The notes under the pieces were generated by a model that worked only from the letters and a program-made list of their open reading frames with translations, was not told where the DNA came from and did no database searches. Shown piece by piece: positions 32,553 to 40,382 of a stretch of DNA of 64,000 nt. Numbering within the stretch: position 1 is the stretch's first letter; each line of letters opens with the position of its first letter. The DNA comes from Prevotella sp. (GTDB lineage Bacteria > Bacteroidota > Bacteroidia > Bacteroidales > Bacteroidaceae), in NCBI GenBank assembly GCA_017475265.1, contig JAFVFY010000022.1, positions 1 to 64,000 on the forward strand, in the 5' to 3' direction. The translations under genes and the position numbers were made by a program.

Positions 32553-34106
32553 ATGCTTATGAAAAAGATTTTTTACTTTGCAGCACTTCTTGCCATGCCT
32601 GCCATGGCACAGCAACCATTAACTGTGGCCGACTTTGAGAACCTTGAGGTGCCCGCCGACGGTCATATCAGCGTCAGCACCGAGGCGGACGACGAGCGTA
32701 CTGAGTTCGTCAGCGGTGGCTATGAGTTTGCCCATGGTTGCATGAGCGACTGGGACTACTGGTATTTCTTTGGTTATGCCAACCGCACCAAGACGAAGTA
32801 TGAGACGCTCGATGACCAGTGGAATAATGTTGTGGGCGGCGGCTACAACGGTTCTGCCAACTATGGTGTGGCTTACGCCGCAGCCTTCAACGGTCCCTGC
32901 TACGTCACCCCGCTCTCCGACGAGCCTGTCGTAGTGCCCGGCTTCTACATCACTAACAGCAGCTATGCCTACAACTCCCTGACCGGCGGCGACCCATACG
33001 CCAAGAAGTTTGGCAAGGGCGACTGGTTCAAGCTCACCATCACTGGCTATGACGCCGACGACGAGCCGACCGGCACGAAGGAGTTCTACCTCGCCGACCT
33101 GCGCGACGCTTCAAAGGCATATATCATCAACGACTGGCGCTATGTGGACCTCAGCGTTCTGGGCGCGGTGAAGAAGCTCAGCTTCGAACTGAGCAGTACC
33201 GACAACGGCGACTGGGGCATGAACACTCCCGCCTACTTCTGCCTCGACAACTTCGGCGCCGAGGGTGTGGAGGTGCTGCCAGAGAAGAATGTGACGCTGC
33301 CTCTGGAGGTGGCCACCTTCGAGGAGCTTGAGGTGCCTGCCGATGGTCATATCAGCGTCAGCACAGAAGAAGATGACGAGCGCACGGAGTTCGTGAGCGG
33401 TGGCTACGAGTTTGCCCACGGCTGTATGAGCGACTGGGACTACTGGTATTTCTTCGGCTATGCCAACCGCACCGAGACGAAATATGAATCCCTCGATGAC
33501 CAGTGGAATAATGTTGTCGGCGGCGGTTACGATGGCTCTGAAAACTATGGTGTGGCTTACGTCGCTGCCTTCAACGGACCTTGCTATGTAACAGTCCTTT
33601 CCGACGAGGATGTCATAGTGCCCGGCTTCTACATCACCAACAGCAGTTATACCTACAACTCCCTGACCGGCGGCGACCCATACGCCAAGGTGTTCGGCGA
33701 GGGTGACTGGTTCAAGCTCACCATCACAGGTTACGATTCCAATGATGAGGTGACTGGCACGAAGGAATACTACCTGGCCGATTTGCGCTATGCTGACAAG
33801 GCTTATATCATCGACGACTGGCGCTATGTAGACCTCTCTGGCCTTGGCAAGGTGCACAAGATGAACTTCGAGCTTTCCAGCACCGACAACGGCGACTATG
33901 GCATGAACACCCCCGCCTACTTCTGCTTCGATGACTTCGGTGCTGAGGGTGAGGAAGTGCTGCCAGAGAAGAATGTCACAGTGGGCATCACAGAAATCGT
34001 AAATCGTGAATCTGTAAATAGTAAATGTTTCGACCTTCAGGGCCGCCGTGTTGCCCAACCCACCAGTGGTATGTACATCATAAACGGCAAAAAGGTCATT
34101 CGATGA
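32553..34106 (+). CDS. Tandem DUF4465 protein, BtuH-like cobalamin-binding candidate
   Basis: 517 residues (start could also be ATG 32559). Signal peptide ends AMAQQ, with no lipobox. Two DUF4465 domains, about residues 26-253 and 254-470, begin DFENLEVPADGH and TFEELEVPADGH and contain FVSGGYEFAHGCMSDWDYW. They are about 85% identical by eye with no indel. DUF4465-type proteins of cobalamin loci (BtuH in Bacteroides, from memory) bind vitamin B12 at the surface. The C-terminal tail FDLQGRRVAQPTSGMYIINGKKVIR looks like a type IX sorting signal. The stop overlaps the btuF-like start as ATGA. Confidence 0.85.
   Translation: MLMKKIFYFAALLAMPAMAQQPLTVADFENLEVPADGHISVSTEADDERTEFVSGGYEFAHGCMSDWDYWYFFGYANRTKTKYETLDDQWNNVVGGGYNGSANYGVAYAAAFNGPCYVTPLSDEPVVVPGFYITNSSYAYNSLTGGDPYAKKFGKGDWFKLTITGYDADDEPTGTKEFYLADLRDASKAYIINDWRYVDLSVLGAVKKLSFELSSTDNGDWGMNTPAYFCLDNFGAEGVEVLPEKNVTLPLEVATFEELEVPADGHISVSTEEDDERTEFVSGGYEFAHGCMSDWDYWYFFGYANRTETKYESLDDQWNNVVGGGYDGSENYGVAYVAAFNGPCYVTVLSDEDVIVPGFYITNSSYTYNSLTGGDPYAKVFGEGDWFKLTITGYDSNDEVTGTKEYYLADLRYADKAYIIDDWRYVDLSGLGKVHKMNFELSSTDNGDYGMNTPAYFCFDDFGAEGEEVLPEKNVTVGITEIVNRESVNSKCFDLQGRRVAQPTSGMYIINGKKVIR
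32628..33995 (+). repeat. Two 684-bp tandem units in the DUF4465 gene
   Basis: Unit 1 runs 32628-33311 and unit 2 33312-33995. Matching landmarks (start GTGGCC, end GTGCTGCCAGAGAAGAATGT) are exactly 684 bp apart, so there is no net indel between the two domains. Confidence 0.9.
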
Positions 34107-35248
34107 AACCTCTCTTATTAGTATCACTGGCATTTAGTGCCCTGGTTGCCTGTACCGGCAACCGGGGCACTACCCAGTTGATAGATGAAGCCACCGACAC
34201 CATCGCCTTCAAGTATGCCCGTCTCATCCATGTGGAACAACACGACGGCTATCGTCTCGTCACCGTCGATAACCCTTGGAAGGCAGGAAAGGTTCTTCAC
34301 CGCTACCTCCTTATCCCCCATGATGCGACACAGTCGAATCACACAGAACATGGAACAACCATTGTTCGCGTCCCGCTCCAGAAGAGCATCATCTTCACTA
34401 GCGTGCACGCTGCCCTTGTTGCCCAGCTAAACGCCAAGGAACAGGTGGCCGGTGTTGCCGACCTGAAATACATCAAGGTGCCCTTTGTGCAGGATGGTTG
34501 CCGCGATGGTCGCCTTGTGGACTGTGGCGACGGCATGAACCCTTTGGTAGAGAAGATTATTGACGCCCAGGCCGATGCCATCCTGCTCTCGCCCTTTGAG
34601 AATAGTGGTGGCTATGGGCGCATTGAGGATGTGAACATCCCGCTCATAGAGTGTGCTGAATATATGGAGTCGTCACCTCTTGCCCGCGCCGAATGGATGC
34701 GCTTCTACGGTATGCTCTATGGCCGTGAGCGTGAGGCTGACTCGCTCTTTGCCGTCGTCGACAGCAGTTATCACGCCCTCTGCCAACAAGCCAAGGAAGC
34801 AGGCAAGGGGCGCTCCGTGCTCGTCGACAAGCAGACCGGCTCGGTGTGGTATGTACCTGGTGGGCGCAGCACCATCGGACAGATGCTCGTAGATGCAGGA
34901 GCCAACTATGCCTTTGCCAACGATGACCATAGTGGCAGCCTCTCACTACCCTTTGAGGTCGTTCTGGAAAAGGCGGGAGAGAGCGACGTGTGGCTTTTCC
35001 GTTACGATGCCTCCGATACCATCACCCTCGACCGTCTGCTCAACGAACAACCAGGCTACCGACAGCTGAGACCCGTACGGGAAAGAATGATTTACGCCTG
35101 TAACGTTACCACCTCGATGTTCTACGAAGAGACACCTTTCCGTCCAGACCTCCTGCTTCGGGACTTCATCAGCATCATTCATCCCACCCTAAAAGGTTTG
35201 CCCCCGCTGAGCTACTATCACCGCGTTAAGGGAACGTTAGAGAAATAA
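34103..35248 (+). CDS. btuF: BtuF-like periplasmic cobalamin-binding lipoprotein
   Basis: 381 residues, lipobox LVAC at Cys16 or 17. The fold is that of ABC-type metal/cobalamin-binding proteins: TIVRVPLQKSIIFTSVHAALVAQL, then VAGVADLKYIKVPFV and the second lobe from DADSLFAVVDSSYHAL-like residues to VWYVPGGRSTIGQML. It would receive cobalamin in the periplasm and deliver it to a BtuCD importer. No btuC or btuD follows; the operon ends in a terminator right after the stop. The frame is open from 34025, but ATG 34103 begins the signal peptide and overlaps the previous stop. A siderophore or heme binder is the main alternative. Confidence 0.85.
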   Translation: MKPLLLVSLAFSALVACTGNRGTTQLIDEATDTIAFKYARLIHVEQHDGYRLVTVDNPWKAGKVLHRYLLIPHDATQSNHTEHGTTIVRVPLQKSIIFTSVHAALVAQLNAKEQVAGVADLKYIKVPFVQDGCRDGRLVDCGDGMNPLVEKIIDAQADAILLSPFENSGGYGRIEDVNIPLIECAEYMESSPLARAEWMRFYGMLYGREREADSLFAVVDSSYHALCQQAKEAGKGRSVLVDKQTGSVWYVPGGRSTIGQMLVDAGANYAFANDDHSGSLSLPFEVVLEKAGESDVWLFRYDASDTITLDRLLNEQPGYRQLRPVRERMIYACNVTTSMFYEETPFRPDLLLRDFISIIHPTLKGLPPLSYYHRVKGTLEK

Positions 35249-35280
35249 AAAAGTGCATCTCTCACGAGGTGCACTTTTTT
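35247..35280. terminator. Bidirectional hairpin terminator after btuF
   Basis: AAAAAAGTGCATCTC pairs with GAGGTGCACTTTTTT, 15 bp with one G-U pair and a short loop. The A-run and T-run serve both directions. Confidence 0.85.
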
Positions 35281-35349
35281 GGTTTTTCATCTTGTGTTAT
35301 CCTATCATAGTATATAAATTTAAGGTAAAAGGTTGGTACCTGTTAATTT
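35247..35349 (-). ncRNA. Candidate ~100-nt small RNA
   Basis: A full leftward promoter (35356-35386) would start transcription near 35349. The only thing downstream before the btuF gene is the bidirectional terminator at 35247-35280, so the product would be about 100 nt. It contains a possible 17-codon ORF starting MKNQK that runs into the terminator stem. No gene in this direction needs the promoter. Inference only. Confidence 0.4.
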
Positions 35350-35355
35350 CTATTG

Positions 35356-35386
35356 CAAAGGTAGTGTTTTATTTAGTAACAACAAA
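35356..35386 (-). promoter_or_regulatory. Orphan leftward promoter
   Basis: Minus-strand TTTG (35383-35386), 19 bp, TACCTTTG (35356-35363) followed by CA: a perfect consensus pointing away from the aldA gene. Confidence 0.6.
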
Positions 35387-35446
35387 ATATTGTAACGTTT
35401 TTTTACACTATGCAATGAATGTTTTGTTTGTTCACGAACACAATGG

Positions 35447-36889
35447 TCACATGTCCTCGTAGGTGTCGAGATAGGTGACGTGGGTGACGAGATATTCATC
35501 GACACCATGCTTGCCGTCAGCACCTCCGATACCGCTCTTCTTCACGCCGGCATGGAAGCCCTGGATAGCCTCGAAGTGTTCGCGGTTGATATAGGTCTCG
35601 CCGAACTCCAGTTCGCGACAGGCCTTTACGGCAACGTTCAGGTCTTTGGTGAAGATGGAGCTGGCCAGTCCGTATTCGCAGTCGTTGGCCATAGCGATAA
35701 CCTCGTCAAGGGTCTCGAAGGTAATCAGCGGGATGACCGGTCCGAAGGTCTCCTCATGGATGATGTCCATGTCCTGACGGCAGTCATCCAGTACGGTAGC
35801 GGCATAGAAGTAGCCCTTATCCCCTACCCTGCTTCCACCACAGAGCAGCTTAGCTCCTTGCTTGATGGCGCGCTCCACCTTCTCGGTGACGCTTTCCAAG
35901 GCACGCTTCTCCACCAGCGGGCCCATGTCGACGCTCTCGTCCTGACAGGGGTCGCCCACCTTCACGGCCTTCATCTTCTCGACAAGAATCTTGGTGAAGG
36001 CATCCTTCACCTCCTTCTGCACGTAGACACGTTCGGCATTGTTGCAGATCTGGCCGTTGTTACCAATACGGCTGTCAACAATCCATTGTGCGGCACGCTC
36101 CAGGTCGGCATCCTTCATCACGATAGCGGGAGCCTTTCCGCCCAGCTCGAGGCTAACCTTGGTGATGTTCTTCGAGGCAGCGGCCATGATGCTCTCTCCG
36201 GCGCTGACCGAACCTGTCACGCTGACGATGTCTATCTTCGGACTACCGGCCATCTCGTTGCCGATGACGCTACCCTTACCTGTGACGATATTGATGACAC
36301 CTGCAGGCAGACCTATCTCATCAACGACCTTGGCAAACTCCGTGCAGTTCTCGGGAGTAAGCTGCGAGGGCTTGATAACAATGGTACATCCTGCAATGAG
36401 GGCAGCACCGGCCTTACGGGCTATAAGGAAGAACGGGAAGTTCCAAGGCAGGATACCAGCTACGACACCGATGGGCTTCTTCGTCAACAGGATGGTCTCG
36501 TTGGGACGGTCTGATGGGATGATTTCTCCCTCGATGTGGCGGGCGAAGGTAGCCATATACTCGAAGTAGGCGATGGTAGCTCCTACCTCTATCGAAGCCC
36601 AAGTGCGGGTCTTGCCTTGCTCACGCATAATGATTTCCGTAAATTCGTTCTCGCGGGCCTTGATGCCGGCAGCAATCTTCAGCAGGTATCCTGCGCGCTC
36701 TATAGCCGGAGTCTTGCCCCAGGCTTTCTGGGCAGCACGGGCAGCATCGAGGGCACGGTTCACATCCTCAATAGTTCCCTCTGGCTGACGGGAGATAACC
36801 TCCTCGGTCGATGGGTTCAATACGTCAATCCACTTTCCGGCTGAGCTTTCGCAGAACTGGCCGTTGATGTACATTTTCAGGTCTTTCAT
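35447..36889 (-). CDS. aldA: Aldehyde dehydrogenase, lactaldehyde dehydrogenase type
   Basis: 480 residues. The layout closely follows E. coli AldA: MYINGQF, EGEIIPSDRPNETILL, GILPWNFPFFLIARK, ELGGKAPAIVM with the general-base Glu, and the catalytic Cys in GQICNNAERVYV; GIGGADGKHGVDEYL near the end. AldA oxidises L-lactaldehyde (from fucose or rhamnose breakdown) to lactate with NAD+, and also glycolaldehyde. No sugar-deoxy pathway genes lie next to it. The gene stands alone, flanked by a small intergenic region and a repeat array. Confidence 0.9.
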   Translation of the reverse strand: MKDLKMYINGQFCESSAGKWIDVLNPSTEEVISRQPEGTIEDVNRALDAARAAQKAWGKTPAIERAGYLLKIAAGIKARENEFTEIIMREQGKTRTWASIEVGATIAYFEYMATFARHIEGEIIPSDRPNETILLTKKPIGVVAGILPWNFPFFLIARKAGAALIAGCTIVIKPSQLTPENCTEFAKVVDEIGLPAGVINIVTGKGSVIGNEMAGSPKIDIVSVTGSVSAGESIMAAASKNITKVSLELGGKAPAIVMKDADLERAAQWIVDSRIGNNGQICNNAERVYVQKEVKDAFTKILVEKMKAVKVGDPCQDESVDMGPLVEKRALESVTEKVERAIKQGAKLLCGGSRVGDKGYFYAATVLDDCRQDMDIIHEETFGPVIPLITFETLDEVIAMANDCEYGLASSIFTKDLNVAVKACRELEFGETYINREHFEAIQGFHAGVKKSGIGGADGKHGVDEYLVTHVTYLDTYEDM

Positions 36890-36952
36890 AAATTGTAATG
36901 TTTTAAGTTAATAATAAATAGTATGTTTAAGTTTCACATTCGCTCAACTTTT

Positions 36953-37116
36953 GGGGGAGTTAAAGGGAGTTATGGGGGGAGTTAAAGGGAGTTATGGGGG
37001 GAGTTAAAGGGAGTTAAAAGACGTTTGTCTTGTTGACCCATACTTTTTCTGAGAAGAGAGTATCGTCCTTTAACTCCCTCTAACTCCCTTTAACTCCCTT
37101 TGACTCCTTTAACTCC
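36953..37116. repeat. Facing GGGAGTTAAA / TTTAACTCCC arrays
   Basis: Six GGGAGTTAAA/GGGAGTTATG units (36955-37018) face five TTTAACTCCC-type units (37068-37116) across a 49-bp centre. They would fold into one long imperfect hairpin between aldA and the reductase gene. No gene inside. Confidence 0.85.
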
Positions 37117-37121
37117 ATAAA

Positions 37122-38459
37122 CTATCTCCTCCTAAGCGTCTCCACGATACGTGCCATCTGGTTGGGGATGCGTATCTGCTGTGGACACTTACTAAGACAT
37201 TCCTCGCAGTCAGTACACTGGGTGGCCCACTTGGCGGTATCGGGCAAGGCCTTGCGGAGTCCGTCGGCAAACTGCTGTTTGCGCTCCATGTAGTCGGCAG
37301 CCTGCTTGTCGGGCAGGGGAAGGATGTGCTCATTCACAGCCTCATTATAATAGGCGAAGTTGCCTGGTATGTTTACGCCGAAGGGGCAAGGCATACAGTA
37401 TTCGCACGTAGTACAGGGGATGGTGGGGAAGCCCGACATCTGGTCTGCTATATCGGCTAGCAGCTTGTTTTCTGCCTCTGTGCAGGCCTCCAGCGGTGAA
37501 AACGTTTCCACATTGTCTACCAAGTGCTCCATACGGTTCATGCCGCTGAGGGTTGTCAGGATATTGGGATAGGAACCCACCCAGCGGAAAGCCCATCGGG
37601 CGGTACTGTCATTGGGACGCATAGCCTTCAGTTGGTCAGACAGTTCAGTAGCCATACGGCCGAAGGCGCCACCACGCAGGGGCTCCATCACAACTACCTG
37701 CACACCCTTCTTCTCTAATTTGTCATAGAGATATTCGGCATCGGCATCATGCCTACGCCCTTGTTTCATGGAGGCATGCCGCCAGTCGAGGAAGTTCATC
37801 TGTATCTGCACGAAATCCCAATGGTATTCTTCCTGACGGTCTAACAACCAGTCGAAGTCGCGCACATCGCCATGATAGGAGAATCCCAGATGCTTGATAC
37901 GTCCGGCCTCACGCTCCTTCAGCAGGAAGTCGAGGATGCCATTATCGAGGAATCGTCCTTTCAGCGACTCCATACCACCTCCGATGCTGTGCAGCAGATA
38001 GTAGTCAATGTAGTCCACCTTCAGGCGTTCCAGCGACTGCTCATACATCCGCTTCGAACTATCGTAGCTCCACGTGCGCCCGTTCTGGTTCGACATCTTC
38101 GTAGCCACATGGTATTTCTCTCTGGGAAACCTACTCAGCGTGTTACCCGTCAGCACCTCCGAGCGGCCACCCATATACATCGGTGCCGTGTCGAAATAGT
38201 TCACGCCGTGGGCAATGGCATAGTCCACCAGTTCATCTACCTCTTCCTGATTGTCGGGCAGGCGCATCATGCCGAAGCCCAACAAAGAAATCTTCTCACC
38301 AGAACCATGCTGCACACGGTAGGTCATCTTGTTGTCTGCCTCGCTTTGTGCGGACGAGGACGTCCGCGCTCCCATTACGTTCAGCGGCTCCATAGCCATC
38401 ATGGCCAAAGCCGAGCCCGCACCCAGTCCCAGCCTGTGCAGGAACTCACGGCGGTTCAT
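37122..38459 (-). CDS. Aldo/keto reductase with C-terminal 4Fe-4S ferredoxin domain
   Basis: About 445 residues. The N-terminus MNRREFLHRLGLGAGSALA is a Tat-type signal, suggesting export of a folded, cofactor-bearing protein. The barrel has YFDTAPMYMGGRSE and HVATKMS (AKR tetrad Asp, Tyr, Lys). Two cysteine clusters, CTTCEYCMPCP and CTDCEECLSKCP, make an iron-sulfur module like that of PA0355-type reductases; the electron partner is unknown. The frame is open 7 codons further upstream (MKERKTD); ATG 38459 is preferred because it starts the Tat motif. It lies leftward, downstream of nothing obvious. Confidence 0.87.
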   Translation of the reverse strand: MNRREFLHRLGLGAGSALAMMAMEPLNVMGARTSSSAQSEADNKMTYRVQHGSGEKISLLGFGMMRLPDNQEEVDELVDYAIAHGVNYFDTAPMYMGGRSEVLTGNTLSRFPREKYHVATKMSNQNGRTWSYDSSKRMYEQSLERLKVDYIDYYLLHSIGGGMESLKGRFLDNGILDFLLKEREAGRIKHLGFSYHGDVRDFDWLLDRQEEYHWDFVQIQMNFLDWRHASMKQGRRHDADAEYLYDKLEKKGVQVVVMEPLRGGAFGRMATELSDQLKAMRPNDSTARWAFRWVGSYPNILTTLSGMNRMEHLVDNVETFSPLEACTEAENKLLADIADQMSGFPTIPCTTCEYCMPCPFGVNIPGNFAYYNEAVNEHILPLPDKQAADYMERKQQFADGLRKALPDTAKWATQCTDCEECLSKCPQQIRIPNQMARIVETLRRR

Positions 38460-38504
38460 GTCAGTTTTTCTCTCTTTCATAGTCAGTCTTGTTTTTGCTT
38501 TAGG

Positions 38505-38575
38505 TTTATTATTTACTCATTATTCTTATTTATTCATTATTCATTATTCTTTATTCATTAGCGAAGCGTCTAGCG
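38505..38575. repeat. TTATTCATTA tandem phrase
   Basis: Six copies of TTATTCATTATTC/TTATTTACTC, ending in AGCGAAGCG, fill the space between the patatin and reductase genes. Confidence 0.75.
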
Positions 38576-39427
38576 CAGCGCTAGTTGGTATTTGGCACAG
38601 AAGGCCTCGCCCTGCTCCAGTCCCTCCTCATAGAGTCGTTCCAGTTTCTCTGTGTCTCGGCAGACACGGTCTACCTCCAAAGGCCGTTGCGGACGGATGG
38701 CAATGACGTCGCCCCAGTCCTCCATGCGCTCCACCAGTTCCAGCTGACGGGTATAGACCTCTGTACGATGGCTCAGGGCTACACGCAGGCGCGGGTACTC
38801 TTTATATATAAACGCCGGCATCTTTATATCATGTCCGCTAGGGCGGTAGCCTCGGTTACGGGTCAACACGACGACATTCAACTGATGTCCCTGACTGATA
38901 GAACGCTCAACGGGTATGGAGTCCACGATGCCGCCATCAAGCATCGGCTTGCCATCCACCTGGGTCACCTGCGCCACAAAGGGAAGCGAACTACTGGCCT
39001 TGGCGATTGCAATCAGCCGTCGGCGGTCTTTCCGCTCGGATAGATACTCGGCACGTCCTGTCAGGCAATTGGTAGTCACCATCTCAATAGTTCCAGGGTT
39101 ACGCTCGTAGGCTTCGTAGTCGTAAGGCAGAATCTCGTCGGGGAAACGTTCGTAGAGCAGGTTCGGGTCGAAGATGCTGCCCGTCTTGATAAGGCTCTTC
39201 AGCGATATGTAGCCATACTTACGCAGCAAATCGATATTCGAGAAGCGTGCCCGGCGTAGCTGACGGCTCATATAGGAAAGGCCGTTGCAGGCTCCCGCCG
39301 ACACCGCCACGACATACTGGAAATACTGTTCATGCTTCATCAGCGCATCGAGCACACCACAGGTGAACACACCACGCATACCTCCGCCCTCAAGCACCAA
39401 TCCCGTATCAACGCCCAGACGCTCCAT
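38570..39427 (-). CDS. Patatin-like phospholipase (YjjU-type)
   Basis: 285 residues. The oxyanion segment is LVLEGGGMRGVFTCGVLD, the nucleophile Ser lies in AVSAGACNGLSY (the usual first Gly is Ala), and the catalytic Asp in MLDGGIVDSIPV. Patatins hydrolyse acyl esters of lipids in the cytoplasm or at the inner membrane. The last codons read into the repeat AGCGAAGCG. Its neighbours give no pathway hint. Start ATG 39427 has the family's MxxTGLVLEGGG spacing. Confidence 0.88.
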   Translation of the reverse strand: MERLGVDTGLVLEGGGMRGVFTCGVLDALMKHEQYFQYVVAVSAGACNGLSYMSRQLRRARFSNIDLLRKYGYISLKSLIKTGSIFDPNLLYERFPDEILPYDYEAYERNPGTIEMVTTNCLTGRAEYLSERKDRRRLIAIAKASSSLPFVAQVTQVDGKPMLDGGIVDSIPVERSISQGHQLNVVVLTRNRGYRPSGHDIKMPAFIYKEYPRLRVALSHRTEVYTRQLELVERMEDWGDVIAIRPQRPLEVDRVCRDTEKLERLYEEGLEQGEAFCAKYQLALR

Positions 39428-39530
39428 TACTCTCTCTTATTAACAAAGCGCAAATATAAAAAGATTTTACGACACGCACAAACGTATGAAACTATATTTC
39501 ATAAAATTTGGAGGATATTAAGATAATTCA

Positions 39531-39562
39531 TTTGGCTGTTCACGCTTTTTACCGTAACTTTG
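39531..39562 (+). promoter_or_regulatory. Promoter for the PASTA protein gene
   Basis: TTTG (39531-39534), 20 bp, TAACTTTG (39555-39562) followed by CA. It lies inside the open frame upstream and so decides for the ATG at 39583. Confidence 0.75.
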
Positions 39563-39582
39563 CAACCACTAAAGAAGAAATA

Positions 39583-40251
39583 ATGTTTTTAAAGTCTTTT
39601 TTCCGTAAACTTCTATCCCCTGTCATGTGGGGTAACTGTCTGGCCTTGGTAGTGGTAGCGGCGCTACTTATGATGGGCCTGATGTGGTGGTTGGACAACT
39701 ATACTCACCACGGCGAAGGCATCAGCGTGCCCGATTTCAGCGGCCAGAACTACAGAGATTGTGTGACCCGTGGCGACGAGCTGGGTCTTATCGTCATGAT
39801 TGGCGACTCCACCTATAATAAAAAGATGCCTGCCGGATGCGTCGTGGCACAGAAGCCCGTGGCGGGAGCCAGCGTGAAGAGCGGGCGCATCGTCTATGTG
39901 ACTATCAATTCTCTTACGATGCCTCGTGTGGCCATTCCCGACCTTGTTGGAAACAGCAGCTACCGTCAGGCACAGGCCCGTCTGCAGGCCTTGGAGTTTA
40001 AGCTCACGGAACCGAAACTCATCGACGGCGACAAGGACTGGGTTTACGGATTGCAATGTGACGGACGTAACCTGGAAGCCGGCGACATGGTGGCCAAAGA
40101 GTCGACGCTGACACTTATCATCGGAAACGGACTCACCGAGGAAGACCTGGAACTGGAGGAGATAATCGATGAGGACAGCATCGACATCGATAACTTCCTC
40201 AACGGAGGAATAGACCTCGTAGACCCTTTCCAGGAGGTTCCTGAAGATTAA
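39583..40251 (+). CDS. PASTA-domain membrane protein
   Basis: 222 residues. A short cytoplasmic start, one membrane helix (about 18-38: LALVVVAALLMMGLMWW), then three PASTA repeats in the periplasm (VPDFSGQNYRDC, IPDLVGNSSYRQA, and a partial last unit) and an acidic tail rich in Glu/Asp. PASTA domains bind peptidoglycan fragments or help anchor enzymes at the wall; here there is no kinase or transpeptidase domain. Small PASTA proteins followed by rluD and ddl are common in Bacteroidota. The frame is open from 39508, but the promoter lies inside that extension. Confidence 0.88.
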   Translation: MFLKSFFRKLLSPVMWGNCLALVVVAALLMMGLMWWLDNYTHHGEGISVPDFSGQNYRDCVTRGDELGLIVMIGDSTYNKKMPAGCVVAQKPVAGASVKSGRIVYVTINSLTMPRVAIPDLVGNSSYRQAQARLQALEFKLTEPKLIDGDKDWVYGLQCDGRNLEAGDMVAKESTLTLIIGNGLTEEDLELEEIIDEDSIDIDNFLNGGIDLVDPFQEVPED

Positions 40252-40258
40252 AGCCCAG

Positions 40259-40346
40259 AGAGAAAACGGCTTTCTCTGGTAGAGAAAACGGCTTTTTCCC
40301 ATAGACAAAACGGCTTTCTCTCATAGACAAAACGGCTTTCTCTCCC
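40259..40346. repeat. Four 22-bp units between the PASTA gene and rluD
   Basis: Units at 40259, 40281, 40303 and 40325 share AGAnAAAACGGCTTTCTCT and a variable 3-bp end; each is partly palindromic (AGAGAAA ... TTTCTCT). There are no unique spacers, so it is not a CRISPR array. Confidence 0.85.
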
Positions 40347-40382
40347 CGAGGGTGACGGGAAACATGATAGAAAAGATTATAA

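Noticed and set aside
40259..40346. CRISPR array
   Set aside because: Units are contiguous 22-mers without unique spacers, and no cas gene is nearby. The same holds for 51190-51277 and 51479-51540.
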